Made by a program: the position numbers and the translations under genes
In this document: piece after piece, positions 17,857 through 26,400 of the stretch
How the letters are laid out: the number at the start of each line of letters is the position of its first letter
How positions within the stretch are numbered: position 1 is the stretch's first letter
Source: Ignavibacteriota bacterium
Lineage (GTDB): Bacteria > Bacteroidota > Ignavibacteria > Ignavibacteriales > Melioribacteraceae
Assembly: GCA_013112585.1 (NCBI GenBank)
Contig: JABFGH010000013.1
Span: 1-64,000 of the forward strand
Length of the DNA: 64,000 nucleotides
Direction of reading: 5' to 3'
The notes under the pieces: model-generated
What the model saw: only the letters and a program-made list of their open reading frames with translations
What the model was told of the DNA's origin: nothing
Databases searched by the model: none

Positions 17857-19151
17857 TAGAAAGATATACCCGCCCGGAAATGGGCAAAATTTGGGAAGAT
17901 GAATTCAAATATTCAACGTGGCTGCAGATTGAAATACTTGCATGCGAAGCCCGCGCTAAACTTGGTGAAATACCTGAAGGCGATGTGCAGGTAATTAGAG
18001 ACAAAGCAAAGTTTGATGTAAAAAGAATTCTAGAAATTGAAGAAACAACCAAGCACGATGTGATCGCCTTCCTTACAAACGTTGCTGAATATGTCGGTCC
18101 TGAATCAAGACATATACATTATGGAATGACTTCTTCTGATATTCTTGATACATGTCTTTCATATCAAATGAAAACGGCGGGCGAGTTATTGTTGAAAGAC
18201 ATTTACAAATTTTCTGATGTACTGAAAAAACGAGCGCTTGAACATAAGAACACGATCTGTGTTGGACGAAGTCACGGTATACACGCTGAACCCACAACAA
18301 TGGGATTAAAATTTGCTCTATGGTTTGAAGAAAACAAGCGGAATATTACACGATTAGAAAACGCGGTTAAGTCAATTAGTGTTGGACAAATATCCGGTGC
18401 GGTTGGAACGTTTGAACACTTGACCCCAAAAGTTGAAGAATATGTTTGCGAAAAAATGGGACTTTCCCCCGCCCCGGTTTCAACACAAGTAATTCAGCGG
18501 GATAGGCATGCAGAGTTTCTTTCAGCGCTTGCAATTATTGGTGCAAGTCTTGAAAAAATTGCCGTCGAAATTCGCCATCTTCAGCGGACTGAAGTTTTGG
18601 AAGCGGAAGAATATTTTTCGAAAGGACAAAAAGGTTCATCTGCAATGCCTCATAAACGCAACCCAATCGTTAGTGAGCGAATTACCGGCATTGCCCGCCT
18701 GCTCCGCTCAAACGCAATGGCTGCTTTGGAAAATGTTGCTCTATGGCATGAACGAGATATCTCACATTCATCAGTTGAAAGAGTGATAGTACCCGATAGC
18801 TGCATTATTCTTAACTATGCTTTCGGTCTAATTATTCCTTTGATCGATAATCTTTTGATCTACCCTGAAAACATGATCAAGAATTTAAACCTTACACGCG
18901 GACTAGTATTTTCTCAAACAGTATTGCTGGAACTTGTGAACAAAGGCGCAACAAGAGAAGAGGCATACAAACTAGTGCAGACTCCGGCAATGGATGTTTG
19001 GGCTGATAAAAATAAAAATTTGAAAGATGAATTATTGAATTCTGATGAAGTGAAAAAATATTTGAATGCTGAGGAAATAGAGAAAATATTTAATACTCAA
19101 AAAACACTAATTAATATTGATTATATATTTAAGAGATCGGTTGAGGGATAG
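17853..19151 (+). CDS. purB: Adenylosuccinate lyase PurB
   Basis: The 432-residue fumarase-superfamily lyase opens IERYTRPEMGKIWEDEFKYSTWLQIE. It has HYGMTSSDILDT, GRSHGIHAEPTTMGLKFALW and the flexible signature loop GSSAMPHKRNPIVSERI. It catalyses two fumarate-releasing steps of purine synthesis (SAICAR to AICAR, adenylosuccinate to AMP). The length is that of the short bacterial/Bacillus type. Its last 68 bp are duplicated with about 90% identity at 19452-19519, beyond an intergenic stretch. Confidence 0.95.
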   Translation: MIERYTRPEMGKIWEDEFKYSTWLQIEILACEARAKLGEIPEGDVQVIRDKAKFDVKRILEIEETTKHDVIAFLTNVAEYVGPESRHIHYGMTSSDILDTCLSYQMKTAGELLLKDIYKFSDVLKKRALEHKNTICVGRSHGIHAEPTTMGLKFALWFEENKRNITRLENAVKSISVGQISGAVGTFEHLTPKVEEYVCEKMGLSPAPVSTQVIQRDRHAEFLSALAIIGASLEKIAVEIRHLQRTEVLEAEEYFSKGQKGSSAMPHKRNPIVSERITGIARLLRSNAMAALENVALWHERDISHSSVERVIVPDSCIILNYAFGLIIPLIDNLLIYPENMIKNLNLTRGLVFSQTVLLELVNKGATREEAYKLVQTPAMDVWADKNKNLKDELLNSDEVKKYLNAEEIEKIFNTQKTLINIDYIFKRSVEG

Positions 19152-19240
19152 TAAAAAAGTATTGTGCTAATTTTATGCATAGATGTTAGAAGAATTTTTA
19201 TTTATGATTATTATCAAGCGAAATTATTAGAAAATTTTTA

Positions 19241-19304
19241 AACCGTTGAAACGGTTATTACATGGAGTTTTATTATCGCTAACCCACGACTTAAGTCGTG
19301 GGTT
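19241..19304. repeat. 64-bp double-palindrome element, copy 1
   Basis: The element joins AACCGTT-GA-AACGGTT (19241-19256) to a perfect 24-bp palindrome centred on ACTTAAGT (19281-19304, half-site AACCCACGACTT), with GAGTTTTATTATCGCT between them. Copy 2 lies at 20864-20927 in the same orientation and with the same internal spacing. Confidence 0.85.
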
Positions 19305-19451
19305 AATAAGAAGAATAAGAAGCATCAACCGTTTTAATTTATGCACCGTGGTGTACGGTTTACAAAAGCAAACATACAACCTATATAAAATTAAACTAAA
19401 AGGATTTTCTTGAGTGCCAAGAACCATTTCTTTATATGCTTTGATTGTTGC

Positions 19452-19519
19452 AAATATTCAACACACAAAAAACACTAACTAATATTGATTATTTATTTAA
19501 GAGATCGGTGGAGGCATAG
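19452..19519 (+). pseudogene. duplicated 3' end of purB
   Basis: These 68 bp match the last 68 bp of purB (19084-19151) with seven differences, including the stop codon. No start or further purB sequence precedes it. The 300 bp between the two copies hold the 64-bp double palindrome and no gene. This looks like the scar of a tandem duplication or of an insertion at the purB 3' end. Confidence 0.8.
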
Positions 19520-19593
19520 ATATTAGTGTTTAATATTACTAATTTTGATTTAGCTTAAATATAAACCTTTTTGAATTTTCATTAGGAGGTAGT

Positions 19594-20229
19594 GTGGGTA
19601 ACTATTTTATTAGGGCTTTTACAGTAGCTTTATTTGTCTTATTGTTTAATAACATGCAAGCACAATTTAGATATGGCATTATCGGCGGGCTTAATATTGC
19701 AAACTTATCAAATTCATATGCAGATGAAACATTTTATAAAAATGGATTAGTCCTGGGTGCAGTTTTGGATTATAATATTAATGAAAAAACATCCGTACGT
19801 TTTGAACCGAGATATACGCAAAAGGGACAAGTAAATAGAAGAATTTTTATCGATGCTGAGGCTGAAAATAAAATAAAGTTAAACTATTTTGAACTGCCAA
19901 TTTATTTGACGTACAATTTTACAAACACAAAAATTTCTCCATATATCCTGGGCGGTTTAAATTTTAGTTATTTACTCTCCGCAGAAATGGAATCAAAATA
20001 TTTATCATTTTTTTCTGAGCAAGAGATAAATACAGTTTCAAATATAAGCAATAAATCTTGGGATTATTCTCTAGAAGCAGGCATTGGTTTCGAGTATAAA
20101 ATAACAAGCAAAATTTCTACGTTAGTTGATATACGATATTCTTACGGATTGGTTAACAATCAACCCGGAATGAAAAATAATAGAACAAGAGGCATTCAAT
20201 TTTTAATGGGTTATCTTTTTGCATTTTAG
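19594..20229 (+). CDS. Outer-membrane beta-barrel protein (PorT-like / OMP_b-brl family)
   Basis: The 211-residue protein starts at GTG 19594 with a strong AGGAGGT Shine-Dalgarno 5 bp upstream. A signal peptide (about 1-23, ending MQAQ) is followed by alternating beta strands: FRYGIIGGLNIANL, SVRFEPRYTQKG, IKLNYFELPIYLTYNF, ISPYILGGLNFSYLL, WDYSLEAGIGFEYKI. It ends in an aromatic residue (LMGYLFAF), as usual for assembled barrels. The pattern fits the small outer-membrane beta-barrel family common in Bacteroidota, which includes PorT-like proteins. The specific function is unknown. It sits between two copies of the 64-bp element. Confidence 0.8.
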   Translation: MGNYFIRAFTVALFVLLFNNMQAQFRYGIIGGLNIANLSNSYADETFYKNGLVLGAVLDYNINEKTSVRFEPRYTQKGQVNRRIFIDAEAENKIKLNYFELPIYLTYNFTNTKISPYILGGLNFSYLLSAEMESKYLSFFSEQEINTVSNISNKSWDYSLEAGIGFEYKITSKISTLVDIRYSYGLVNNQPGMKNNRTRGIQFLMGYLFAF

Positions 20230-20344
20230 TTCTTTCTTGAGCTAACCGCTTGCCATGGACTTTCCCAATTGGATGGCTCTGCCAAAGTCGTTAGTTAATA
20301 TGAAAAATAAAAGTAACAACTGTTTTAAAAAGTAGGCAGGCAAC

Positions 20345-20785
20345 ATGAATAAAATTAACACTAATATGTATAATTTGAACAGATTTTACAATTTTATCAT
20401 TGCATGGATTACTGTCGTATTTATAAGTCTTCTAATTTCGATATATTTACTTCCAAATGATCCTTTCAAACATCAATTTTTATTTTGGGGTTTTATCTGA
20501 GTGACTTCTAATATTATTTCCATTTATATTCGTTTGCAATTTAGGGAGCATTTAAAGAAATATTTACAAAAACACTATCCAGACATGTATCAAAAATATT
20601 TTGCTAGAAATTTTTGGGATGGAAAAATTTGGGAATATAATTTCTTTTCAACTTTTGATCTGGTTGATAAATCATCAGATGAAAAACTTAATAAACTTAC
20701 GCTTGAATATTCACAAATCAAAATCTTTTATATTTTTCAAACAGTAGCTTTATTTTTACCAATGTATTTTTTTTCTTTCAATTAA
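20345..20785 (+). pseudogene. small membrane protein gene interrupted by an in-frame TGA
   Basis: ATG 20345 opens 51 codons (MNKINTNMYNLNRFYNFI...) that end at TGA 20498-20500. The same frame then continues without a break from 20501 for 94 more codons (TSNIISIYIRLQFREHL...) to 20785. If the TGA is read through, the product is about 146 residues with four predicted hydrophobic segments: FIIAWITVVFISLLISIYLL, one across the stop, and a C-terminal FYIFQTVALFLPMYFF. The stop falls inside a hydrophobic segment, so the two halves look like one disrupted gene rather than two genes. GTG 20501 could also start a separate 94-residue protein. The function is not recognised. Confidence 0.6.
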
Positions 20786-20863
20786 TCTATGTGATACCTT
20801 TTTAAGTTTTTAATAAATTCTAAGTTAATAGTGGAAATATCCGATCTGCAAAAATGTGGTTGA

Positions 20864-20927
20864 AACCGTTGAAACGGTTATTAAATTGAGTTTTATTATC
20901 GCTAACCAACTACTTAAGTCGTTGGTT
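20864..20927. repeat. 64-bp double-palindrome element, copy 2
   Basis: The second copy has AACCGTTGAAACGGTT at 20864-20879 and an imperfect 24-bp palindrome at 20904-20927, 40 bp start-to-start as in copy 1. Relative to copy 1, one C-G pair has become A-T on both arms, a compensatory change, and another pair is mismatched. Confidence 0.85.
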
Positions 20928-20939
20928 AATAAAAAAAAA

Positions 20940-20957
20940 GGGCGATTCACATCGCCC
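20940..20957 (-). terminator. terminator of the RND efflux operon
   Basis: GGGCGAT-TCAC-ATCGCCC, a 7-bp stem, is followed on the minus strand by nine T residues. It lies 28 bp beyond the stop of the RND permease gene. Confidence 0.85.
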
Positions 20958-20984
20958 CCCACTCTACTTACCACTAAGTAGCAC

Positions 20985-23900
20985 CTACTCATTTTGGAGA
21001 TAGGCTGGTTCTAATTCTATACGAGTTTTCTTTTTTCTGTTCGCTAATCTTTTGACGTCAGAGATTGCCAAAAGTGCTGAGGGCAATGTTAATAATGTTA
21101 TAAAAGTTCCAAAAATTAATCCGAAGGCAACTGATACTGCCATCGGAACTAAAAATTGTCCCTGTTCCGAGGTTAATAGAATTATCGGCGCTAACCCTAC
21201 TGAGGTTGTAATTGTTGTTAAAACTATCGGTCTGAACCTTGCCATGCCTGCTTGATACAAAGCGGGACCTACATCAATACCCTTTTTGATCATCTTGTTG
21301 TATTTATCGATCAGTACAACGGAATCATTTATAATAATCCCGGCAAGTGCAACAATACCAAGGAAGGATAAAATTGAAATCGGGATGCCGACAATATAAT
21401 GACCAATAACCGCACCAATAACGCCTAATGGAATTAAGCTCATTATTAGGAATGTCTGCCAGTAAGATTTTAGCAAAAACATTAATATTGTAAACATTAC
21501 CAGCAGGGCAACCAGCATTGAATATGTCATGCTGTCAACCATTTTACCTACTTCTTCACTTTGCCCGCCGAATGATCTTGCAACACCTTCAACTTGTGAT
21601 AGAACCCGCGGTACAACCACATTATTCAAATCGCCCATAACAACAGCGAGATCATTTTGGGAGTAATCTAAATTAGCAAAAACATTTAATGAGCGTTCAC
21701 CGTTTTCGTGTCGGATCCGCTTAATGCTTCTGGTAATTTTATAATCAGCTACTTCTTTGAACGGCACGTAATCACCCGATGGAGTTCTCATTTTTAAGTT
21801 TTCAATTTGGCTTATCGAAACTCTATCTTCTTTATTGAATCGAACCCAAATCTTCATTTCATCACGACCGCGCTGGAATCTCATAACTTCCTGCCCGTAA
21901 AATCCTCGTCTCAATTGACTTGTAAGATCTCTAAGTGTAAATCCTAAAGCCTGTCCTTTTGGTTTTATATCAACAATAAATTCGTTGTTGCCTAAAGGAG
22001 TATCGTCTCTAATATCTTTCACTCCGGCAATTTCTCTCAGTTCATCCTTAAGTAAATCTTTAGCTTTCATTAGCTGCGCGTAATCAGAGCTTTTGAAACG
22101 GACGGAAATTGGTGTCCCCCCAAAATTCCATCCGCCTACAATTATGTTTTCAGCTTCGGGTACAACCCCAATAAACTCACTTAACTGATCCGAAAATTCA
22201 CCTATTGTATAATCTCTTTTGTCACTCGTCGGCAGCACAAAGAAAATATTGATGGTATTCGCATTCATCCAAGAAGTAAAGTTCTGAATAGGATTTAGAA
22301 TCCCCTTCGTGGTATCTTCAAATTCTTTTCCAAAATCTAAAGCCTTATCAATCAAGCCTGCTCTAATTTTATCGGCAGTTTCGGCAGATGTTCCTGCCGG
22401 GACTTCAACTTGAATTCTTGCGTAAGGAGGTTCAATCTCCGGAAAAAATTGTGCGCGTACATGCGAGCCTTGGAACAGTCCCGCAATAATTAAAATTACC
22501 GCAAACATTGTTGCAGATACTGCCCAGCGGTTTCTTAGGCAAAGTTTAAGAACCGGAGCGTAAATTTTTTGAGTTAAATATTTAACAATTTTATCTAATG
22601 AAGTTCTTAGCCTTTCACTAAAGCTATTGCTTTTTGCCTGCACACCCAAAGCTTTTGAATGAGCAAGGTGAGCGGGTAATATTATTAGCGCTTCAACTAA
22701 ACTAAAGAGGAGTGAAATAATTACAACTGCGGCTATCTGCCAAACGTATTTGCCGAGCATTCCATAAAAATAAAAGTAAGGCACAAAAGCTACAATTGTT
22801 GTAATGATTGAAATTGTAACCGGCTTTATAACATCAAGCGTTCCATCTATTGCAGCCTGCATTGGCTTCTTACCATACTTTTCATATTGTGAGTATATGC
22901 TTTCGCCAATGATTATGCCGTCATCCACAAGAATACCAATAACCATTATCATTCCGAATAAGCTGAATTGATTTATGCTGATATTGAGCACCCACAACAC
23001 AAAGAACATTCCCAACAGCGAAATTGGAATTCCGAGAGCAACCCAAAATGATAATCTTGTATTAAGAAAAACTCCCAACAATAGTAGAACCAGAACTAAG
23101 CCTATTATTCCGTTTTGAGTAAGCAGATTTATTCTCTCTTCAAGTTCGTCGGTTTCTTTAATGAATGTATTGAAGGTTACCAAACCGGCATACTTTTCTT
23201 CGTACTTACGGGCTAAGTCTAATGTAATATCCGATATCTCAACAACATCTTCATTGTTGTTATACATTACGTTAAAACCAACCGAGCGCTGCCCATTATA
23301 CTCTGAGAAAAATCTGTTTTCGGGCCACTGTTCTTTGATTGAGCAGATATCGGAAAGCAAAATTTCTCTCCCGTCGATAGATGAAACTATTTCAATATTT
23401 TCAAATTCTGCAGCATTATATTTTTTATTGTAGGAACGGATTAAAATTTCTTCTTGATCAGTTAGTACTGAACCGGAGGATATATTAAGATTTGAATTTC
23501 TGATTGCCTGAGCAATATCGCTGATAGTTAGTTTATATCTTATCAAATCTTCGGGACTAACTTCAATAGAGAACTCACGAGTAGGTAATCCCCACATTCT
23601 TATGTTGGAAATTTTTCCGGTTCGAAGCAGGTCATCTCTAAATTCCTCGACAACTTTTTTGAGAGTAAATAAATCAGCCGGACCATAAATGCTAAGCATT
23701 AATGCACGGTTCCACTGTGTCTGCTGATAAACAATCGGTTTCTCGGCTCCTGTTGGATATGAATTTATTGAGTTAACAGAATTTTTGATATTCTGCAATG
23801 CCTTATTCATATCGTAGTCCTGCTCAACTTCAACACTTATCGAGCCCCAATTATCGGAACTGGTTGAGGTGATTTTTTCAATACCTTCCAAGCCGCGGAG

Positions 23901-24116
23901 GTTCTCTTCAATTTTTATTACAATCCCCTCTTCAACTTCAATTGCCGAAGCACCGGGATATGGGACATCAATTTCAATCTGCTCAATTTCAAATTTGGGG
24001 TCTAATCGTTTATTTAGATTTGCAAGTGCAAAAATGCCTGCGGCGCAAATTACAATCATAATCCAATTTGTTACTGCAGAGTGTTTAATAAAATATCTTA
24101 CAAATTTTTCTGCCAT
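20985..24116 (-). CDS. RND-family efflux permease (AcrB/MdtC-like)
   Basis: The 1043-residue inner-membrane transporter has two homologous halves, each with one transmembrane helix, a large periplasmic loop and five or six further helices. Signatures include VDVPYPGASAIEVEEGI, the proton-relay pair in GILVDDGIIIGESIYSQYE (near residue 397) and GIVALAGIIINDSVVLIDKYN in the second half. It should exchange protons for hydrophobic or amphiphilic substrates with the adaptor encoded 55 bp upstream. No TolC-type outer-membrane factor is in the operon, so it must use one encoded elsewhere. The substrate is not predictable. Confidence 0.92.
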   Translation of the reverse strand: MAEKFVRYFIKHSAVTNWIMIVICAAGIFALANLNKRLDPKFEIEQIEIDVPYPGASAIEVEEGIVIKIEENLRGLEGIEKITSTSSDNWGSISVEVEQDYDMNKALQNIKNSVNSINSYPTGAEKPIVYQQTQWNRALMLSIYGPADLFTLKKVVEEFRDDLLRTGKISNIRMWGLPTREFSIEVSPEDLIRYKLTISDIAQAIRNSNLNISSGSVLTDQEEILIRSYNKKYNAAEFENIEIVSSIDGREILLSDICSIKEQWPENRFFSEYNGQRSVGFNVMYNNNEDVVEISDITLDLARKYEEKYAGLVTFNTFIKETDELEERINLLTQNGIIGLVLVLLLLGVFLNTRLSFWVALGIPISLLGMFFVLWVLNISINQFSLFGMIMVIGILVDDGIIIGESIYSQYEKYGKKPMQAAIDGTLDVIKPVTISIITTIVAFVPYFYFYGMLGKYVWQIAAVVIISLLFSLVEALIILPAHLAHSKALGVQAKSNSFSERLRTSLDKIVKYLTQKIYAPVLKLCLRNRWAVSATMFAVILIIAGLFQGSHVRAQFFPEIEPPYARIQVEVPAGTSAETADKIRAGLIDKALDFGKEFEDTTKGILNPIQNFTSWMNANTINIFFVLPTSDKRDYTIGEFSDQLSEFIGVVPEAENIIVGGWNFGGTPISVRFKSSDYAQLMKAKDLLKDELREIAGVKDIRDDTPLGNNEFIVDIKPKGQALGFTLRDLTSQLRRGFYGQEVMRFQRGRDEMKIWVRFNKEDRVSISQIENLKMRTPSGDYVPFKEVADYKITRSIKRIRHENGERSLNVFANLDYSQNDLAVVMGDLNNVVVPRVLSQVEGVARSFGGQSEEVGKMVDSMTYSMLVALLVMFTILMFLLKSYWQTFLIMSLIPLGVIGAVIGHYIVGIPISILSFLGIVALAGIIINDSVVLIDKYNKMIKKGIDVGPALYQAGMARFRPIVLTTITTSVGLAPIILLTSEQGQFLVPMAVSVAFGLIFGTFITLLTLPSALLAISDVKRLANRKKKTRIELEPAYLQNE

Positions 24117-24141
24117 TAGTTTTCCTAAAATTAAAAATTAA

Positions 24142-24166
24142 GCCAGTCATCCCCCCGGTGACTGGC
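24142..24166. other. intercistronic hairpin in the efflux operon
   Basis: GCCAGTCA-TCCCCCCGG-TGACTGGC is a perfect 8-bp stem with a 9-base loop between the adaptor and permease genes. A weak AT-rich run follows on the minus strand. It may attenuate transcription or stabilise the upstream message. Confidence 0.55.
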
Positions 24167-24171
24167 ACGTA

Positions 24172-25371
24172 TTATTTTTTCGCAACGGATATTGTTTCTT
24201 CTACTGCCTTAATTTCCTCGGTCTTGTATGGTTCATCCAATGTTTGAATGTTCATACCGATTAAGGGCTTCTGCAAAATTGTAGTTACCAATTTTGTGTT
24301 TTCCGGAAGCGTGTTTTTTATAATTGCCATATCGTTCTGCATAGCAACTACATCAACAAGTTTTTTAGCCAGTTTGAAATCTTCCATTGTGAAAATATAG
24401 CTTTCATTATCAATTGTGTATCGTGGAATTTCTGCAACATCATTTAATTTTTTCCCGCTCACCTCAACTCGAACATAATTGCCGGGTAAAAACAGCGGGT
24501 TTAAGCCGTTATTACTGAACGAAACAAAAGCATCAAGAGTTTGCGAGTTTCGGTCAATGCCGGAATCGTAGCGTAAAATTCTGCCGGTTAAATGCTGATT
24601 ACTATTTTTTTCAGGATAAATTTTTACAATTGGCGATTTTGTAAAATTTATCATCTCAAATTCTTCAACAAGCAGAGGAACAGCGATCTCTAAATTTTTA
24701 GAATCGATAAATGTGCAAATCTGCTGACCGGCGGCAATAAAACTATTTTCAATAATATCATTCGATTCAATAAATCCTTCGAACGGAGCTTTTACAATAT
24801 GCTTTGACAACAGGATTTCTTTGTTCTTGATATTAAAATACTTGGAATAAATATTTCGAGTGCTGAGCTTAATTTTCACTTTTGAATTTGCAGCTTCAGG
24901 CAGTTGAGGTATTTCACTGTTAATATCCAATCCTGAAAAATAGTTGTACCATTTATCATAAATTTCTTTTTTCTCAATCTTCATTTCAGGCAGTACAGAT
25001 GCAACAGCATTCATAAATTCAGAGCGTAAAGAAAATAATTGATTCGTGATCTCGCGTTTATCAATTTCCAAAATTACTTCACCCTTTTTTGCAAAGGTAC
25101 CGTCTTTCAAATCATTTTTAGCAAATACAACCTTTCCGCTGGCTTCGGCAACCATCTTAAGCGTCCGCTTCGATTCTACTACACCATTACCTTCAATGCT
25201 CAATTCATAGTCACTAAAATTAATCGGCATTGTTTCAACGGTTCGGTATTCTGTATTAATTTTCCTTTTGTTGCTGTGCTTTTCAGTTGCCCCTAAAAAG
25301 CTCATTCCTAAAAATCCAACAGTAACAATTAGAATTACAACACCAACTTTAATAAAACCTTGTTTTTTCAT
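24172..25371 (-). CDS. RND efflux periplasmic adaptor (membrane fusion protein)
   Basis: I prefer ATG 25371 (399 residues, MKKQGFIKVGVVILIVTVGF...) because GGAAG lies just upstream; an in-frame start at 25410 would put a charged segment before the signal. The signal/anchor (about 6-27) is followed by the lipoyl/barrel-sandwich half motif GNGVVESKRTLKMVAEASGKV, a helical hairpin, the second half HIVKAPFEGFIESNDIIENSFIAAGQQI, and a beta-barrel domain. It links the RND pump to an outer-membrane channel. The hairpin region is short, compatible with tip-to-tip contact to an outer-membrane factor. Confidence 0.88.
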   Translation of the reverse strand: MKKQGFIKVGVVILIVTVGFLGMSFLGATEKHSNKRKINTEYRTVETMPINFSDYELSIEGNGVVESKRTLKMVAEASGKVVFAKNDLKDGTFAKKGEVILEIDKREITNQLFSLRSEFMNAVASVLPEMKIEKKEIYDKWYNYFSGLDINSEIPQLPEAANSKVKIKLSTRNIYSKYFNIKNKEILLSKHIVKAPFEGFIESNDIIENSFIAAGQQICTFIDSKNLEIAVPLLVEEFEMINFTKSPIVKIYPEKNSNQHLTGRILRYDSGIDRNSQTLDAFVSFSNNGLNPLFLPGNYVRVEVSGKKLNDVAEIPRYTIDNESYIFTMEDFKLAKKLVDVVAMQNDMAIIKNTLPENTKLVTTILQKPLIGMNIQTLDEPYKTEEIKAVEETISVAKK

Positions 25372-25439
25372 TTGAACTTCCTTGCACAAAATTTTTAATA
25401 TTACTAACAATTATGACGAGGAGTGTATGTAAAAAGTTA

Positions 25440-25850
25440 CATAAAAAATTTGCTTGGCAGGTTTTTGGGTTGGAAGATTATCAAGATTATCAAGATTGAA
25501 AGATTGAAAGATTGAAAAATTGAAAGATTGAAAGATTGAAAGATTGAAAGATTAAAAGCCTGCCCACCTCTGGTAGGATTCAAAGATTAAGGTAAATTGC
25601 AATATTATTTTTATCATTTATATCTAAAATCAAAAATCGTTATTCTTAAATCGTTTTTTATTCTGTTGCAGGTTTCAAGTTACAGGTTGCTGGTTAAAGG
25701 ATTTTCTAGATTGAAAGCCTGCTTACCTCTGGTAGGATTGAAAGATTATTTTCGTGATTTAATAGTATCGGGATTTTAATTACCGATTTTCGATTATCGA
25801 TTCCTCGATTATCGATTCCCGATTATCGACTATCGATTCCTGATGATTAC
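25440..25850. repeat. simple-sequence and hairpin repeats upstream of groESL
   Basis: Positions about 25494-25550 are seven or eight GATTGAAA units. A block with the hairpin GCCTGCCCACCTCTGGTAGG (about 25558-25577) recurs as GCCTGCTTACCTCTGGTAGG (about 25717-25736), each followed by ATT(C/G)AAAGATTA. Positions about 25783-25842 are direct repeats of CGATTATCGATTCC. No gene is visible; an open frame at 25597-25779 only translates this material. Confidence 0.7.
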
Positions 25851-25970
25851 AATTAAATTGATAAATTGTCTCATTTCTACTTTTTTATATTGGCTTTTAC
25901 ATTTCACTACTCATTCAATCCCCTTTTTATTCTAAATTCTTCATTAAATTGAAATAATTACAGAAAATTC

Positions 25971-25999
25971 TTGACAATATTTGAATAGTAATTTATATT
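25971..25999 (+). promoter_or_regulatory. sigma-70-type promoter of groESL
   Basis: TTGACA (25971-25976), a 17-bp spacer and TATATT (25994-25999) form a near-consensus vegetative promoter. Its -10 box touches the CIRCE operator, so bound HrcA would block initiation. Confidence 0.85.
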
Positions 26000-26024
26000 A
26001 GCACTCACAAAAAACGAGTGCTAA
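25998..26024 (+). promoter_or_regulatory. CIRCE operator (HrcA binding site)
   Basis: TTAGCACTC-N9-GAGTGCTAA is a perfect match to the CIRCE consensus. It lies 41 bp before the groES start and overlaps the end of the -10 box. It predicts heat-shock control by HrcA, which is not encoded in this window. Confidence 0.97.
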
Positions 26025-26064
26025 CAACAAAATCATTATATTATATAAATAAGGAGATAAAGTA

Positions 26065-26361
26065 ATGGCAGATTTCAAAATCAATCCATTAGCCGACCGT
26101 GTAATTGTTCAGCCCAAAGAAGCAGAAGAAACTACAAAAGGCGGCATTATTTTACCCGATACAGCAAAAGAAAAACCTATTGAAGGTAAAATTGTTGCTG
26201 TGGGTCCGGGTAGAGTAACTGATGAAGGTAAAGAAGTTAAGATGAGTGTTAATGTAGGCGATACTGTACTTTACGGTAAATATTCCGGTACCGAAATTTC
26301 AATTGAAGGCTCGGAGTATTTAATTATGAGAGAAAGTGATATTTACGGAATCGTTAACTAA
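26065..26361 (+). CDS. groES: Co-chaperonin GroES
   Basis: The 98-residue co-chaperonin has [33 protein letters not shown], with the mobile loop at about 18-35, and ends [13 protein letters not shown]. It caps the GroEL ring. AAGGAGAT lies 6 bp before the ATG. It is the first gene of the CIRCE-controlled operon, 39 bp before groEL. Confidence 0.97.
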   Translation: MADFKINPLADRVIVQPKEAEETTKGGIILPDTAKEKPIEGKIVAVGPGRVTDEGKEVKMSVNVGDTVLYGKYSGTEISIEGSEYLIMRESDIYGIVN

Positions 26362-26400
26362 AGTTTGATAAAAATTAATTAAAAATGAATCGGAGGAAAA

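Noticed and set aside
19227-19427. 66-codon minus-strand frame downstream of purB
   Set aside because: It crosses the 64-bp palindromic element and has no ribosome binding site; it is better explained as intergenic repeat DNA.
25494-25550. possible CRISPR-like array of GATTGAAA
   Set aside because: The units are 8 bp and contiguous with no spacers, so this is a simple repeat.
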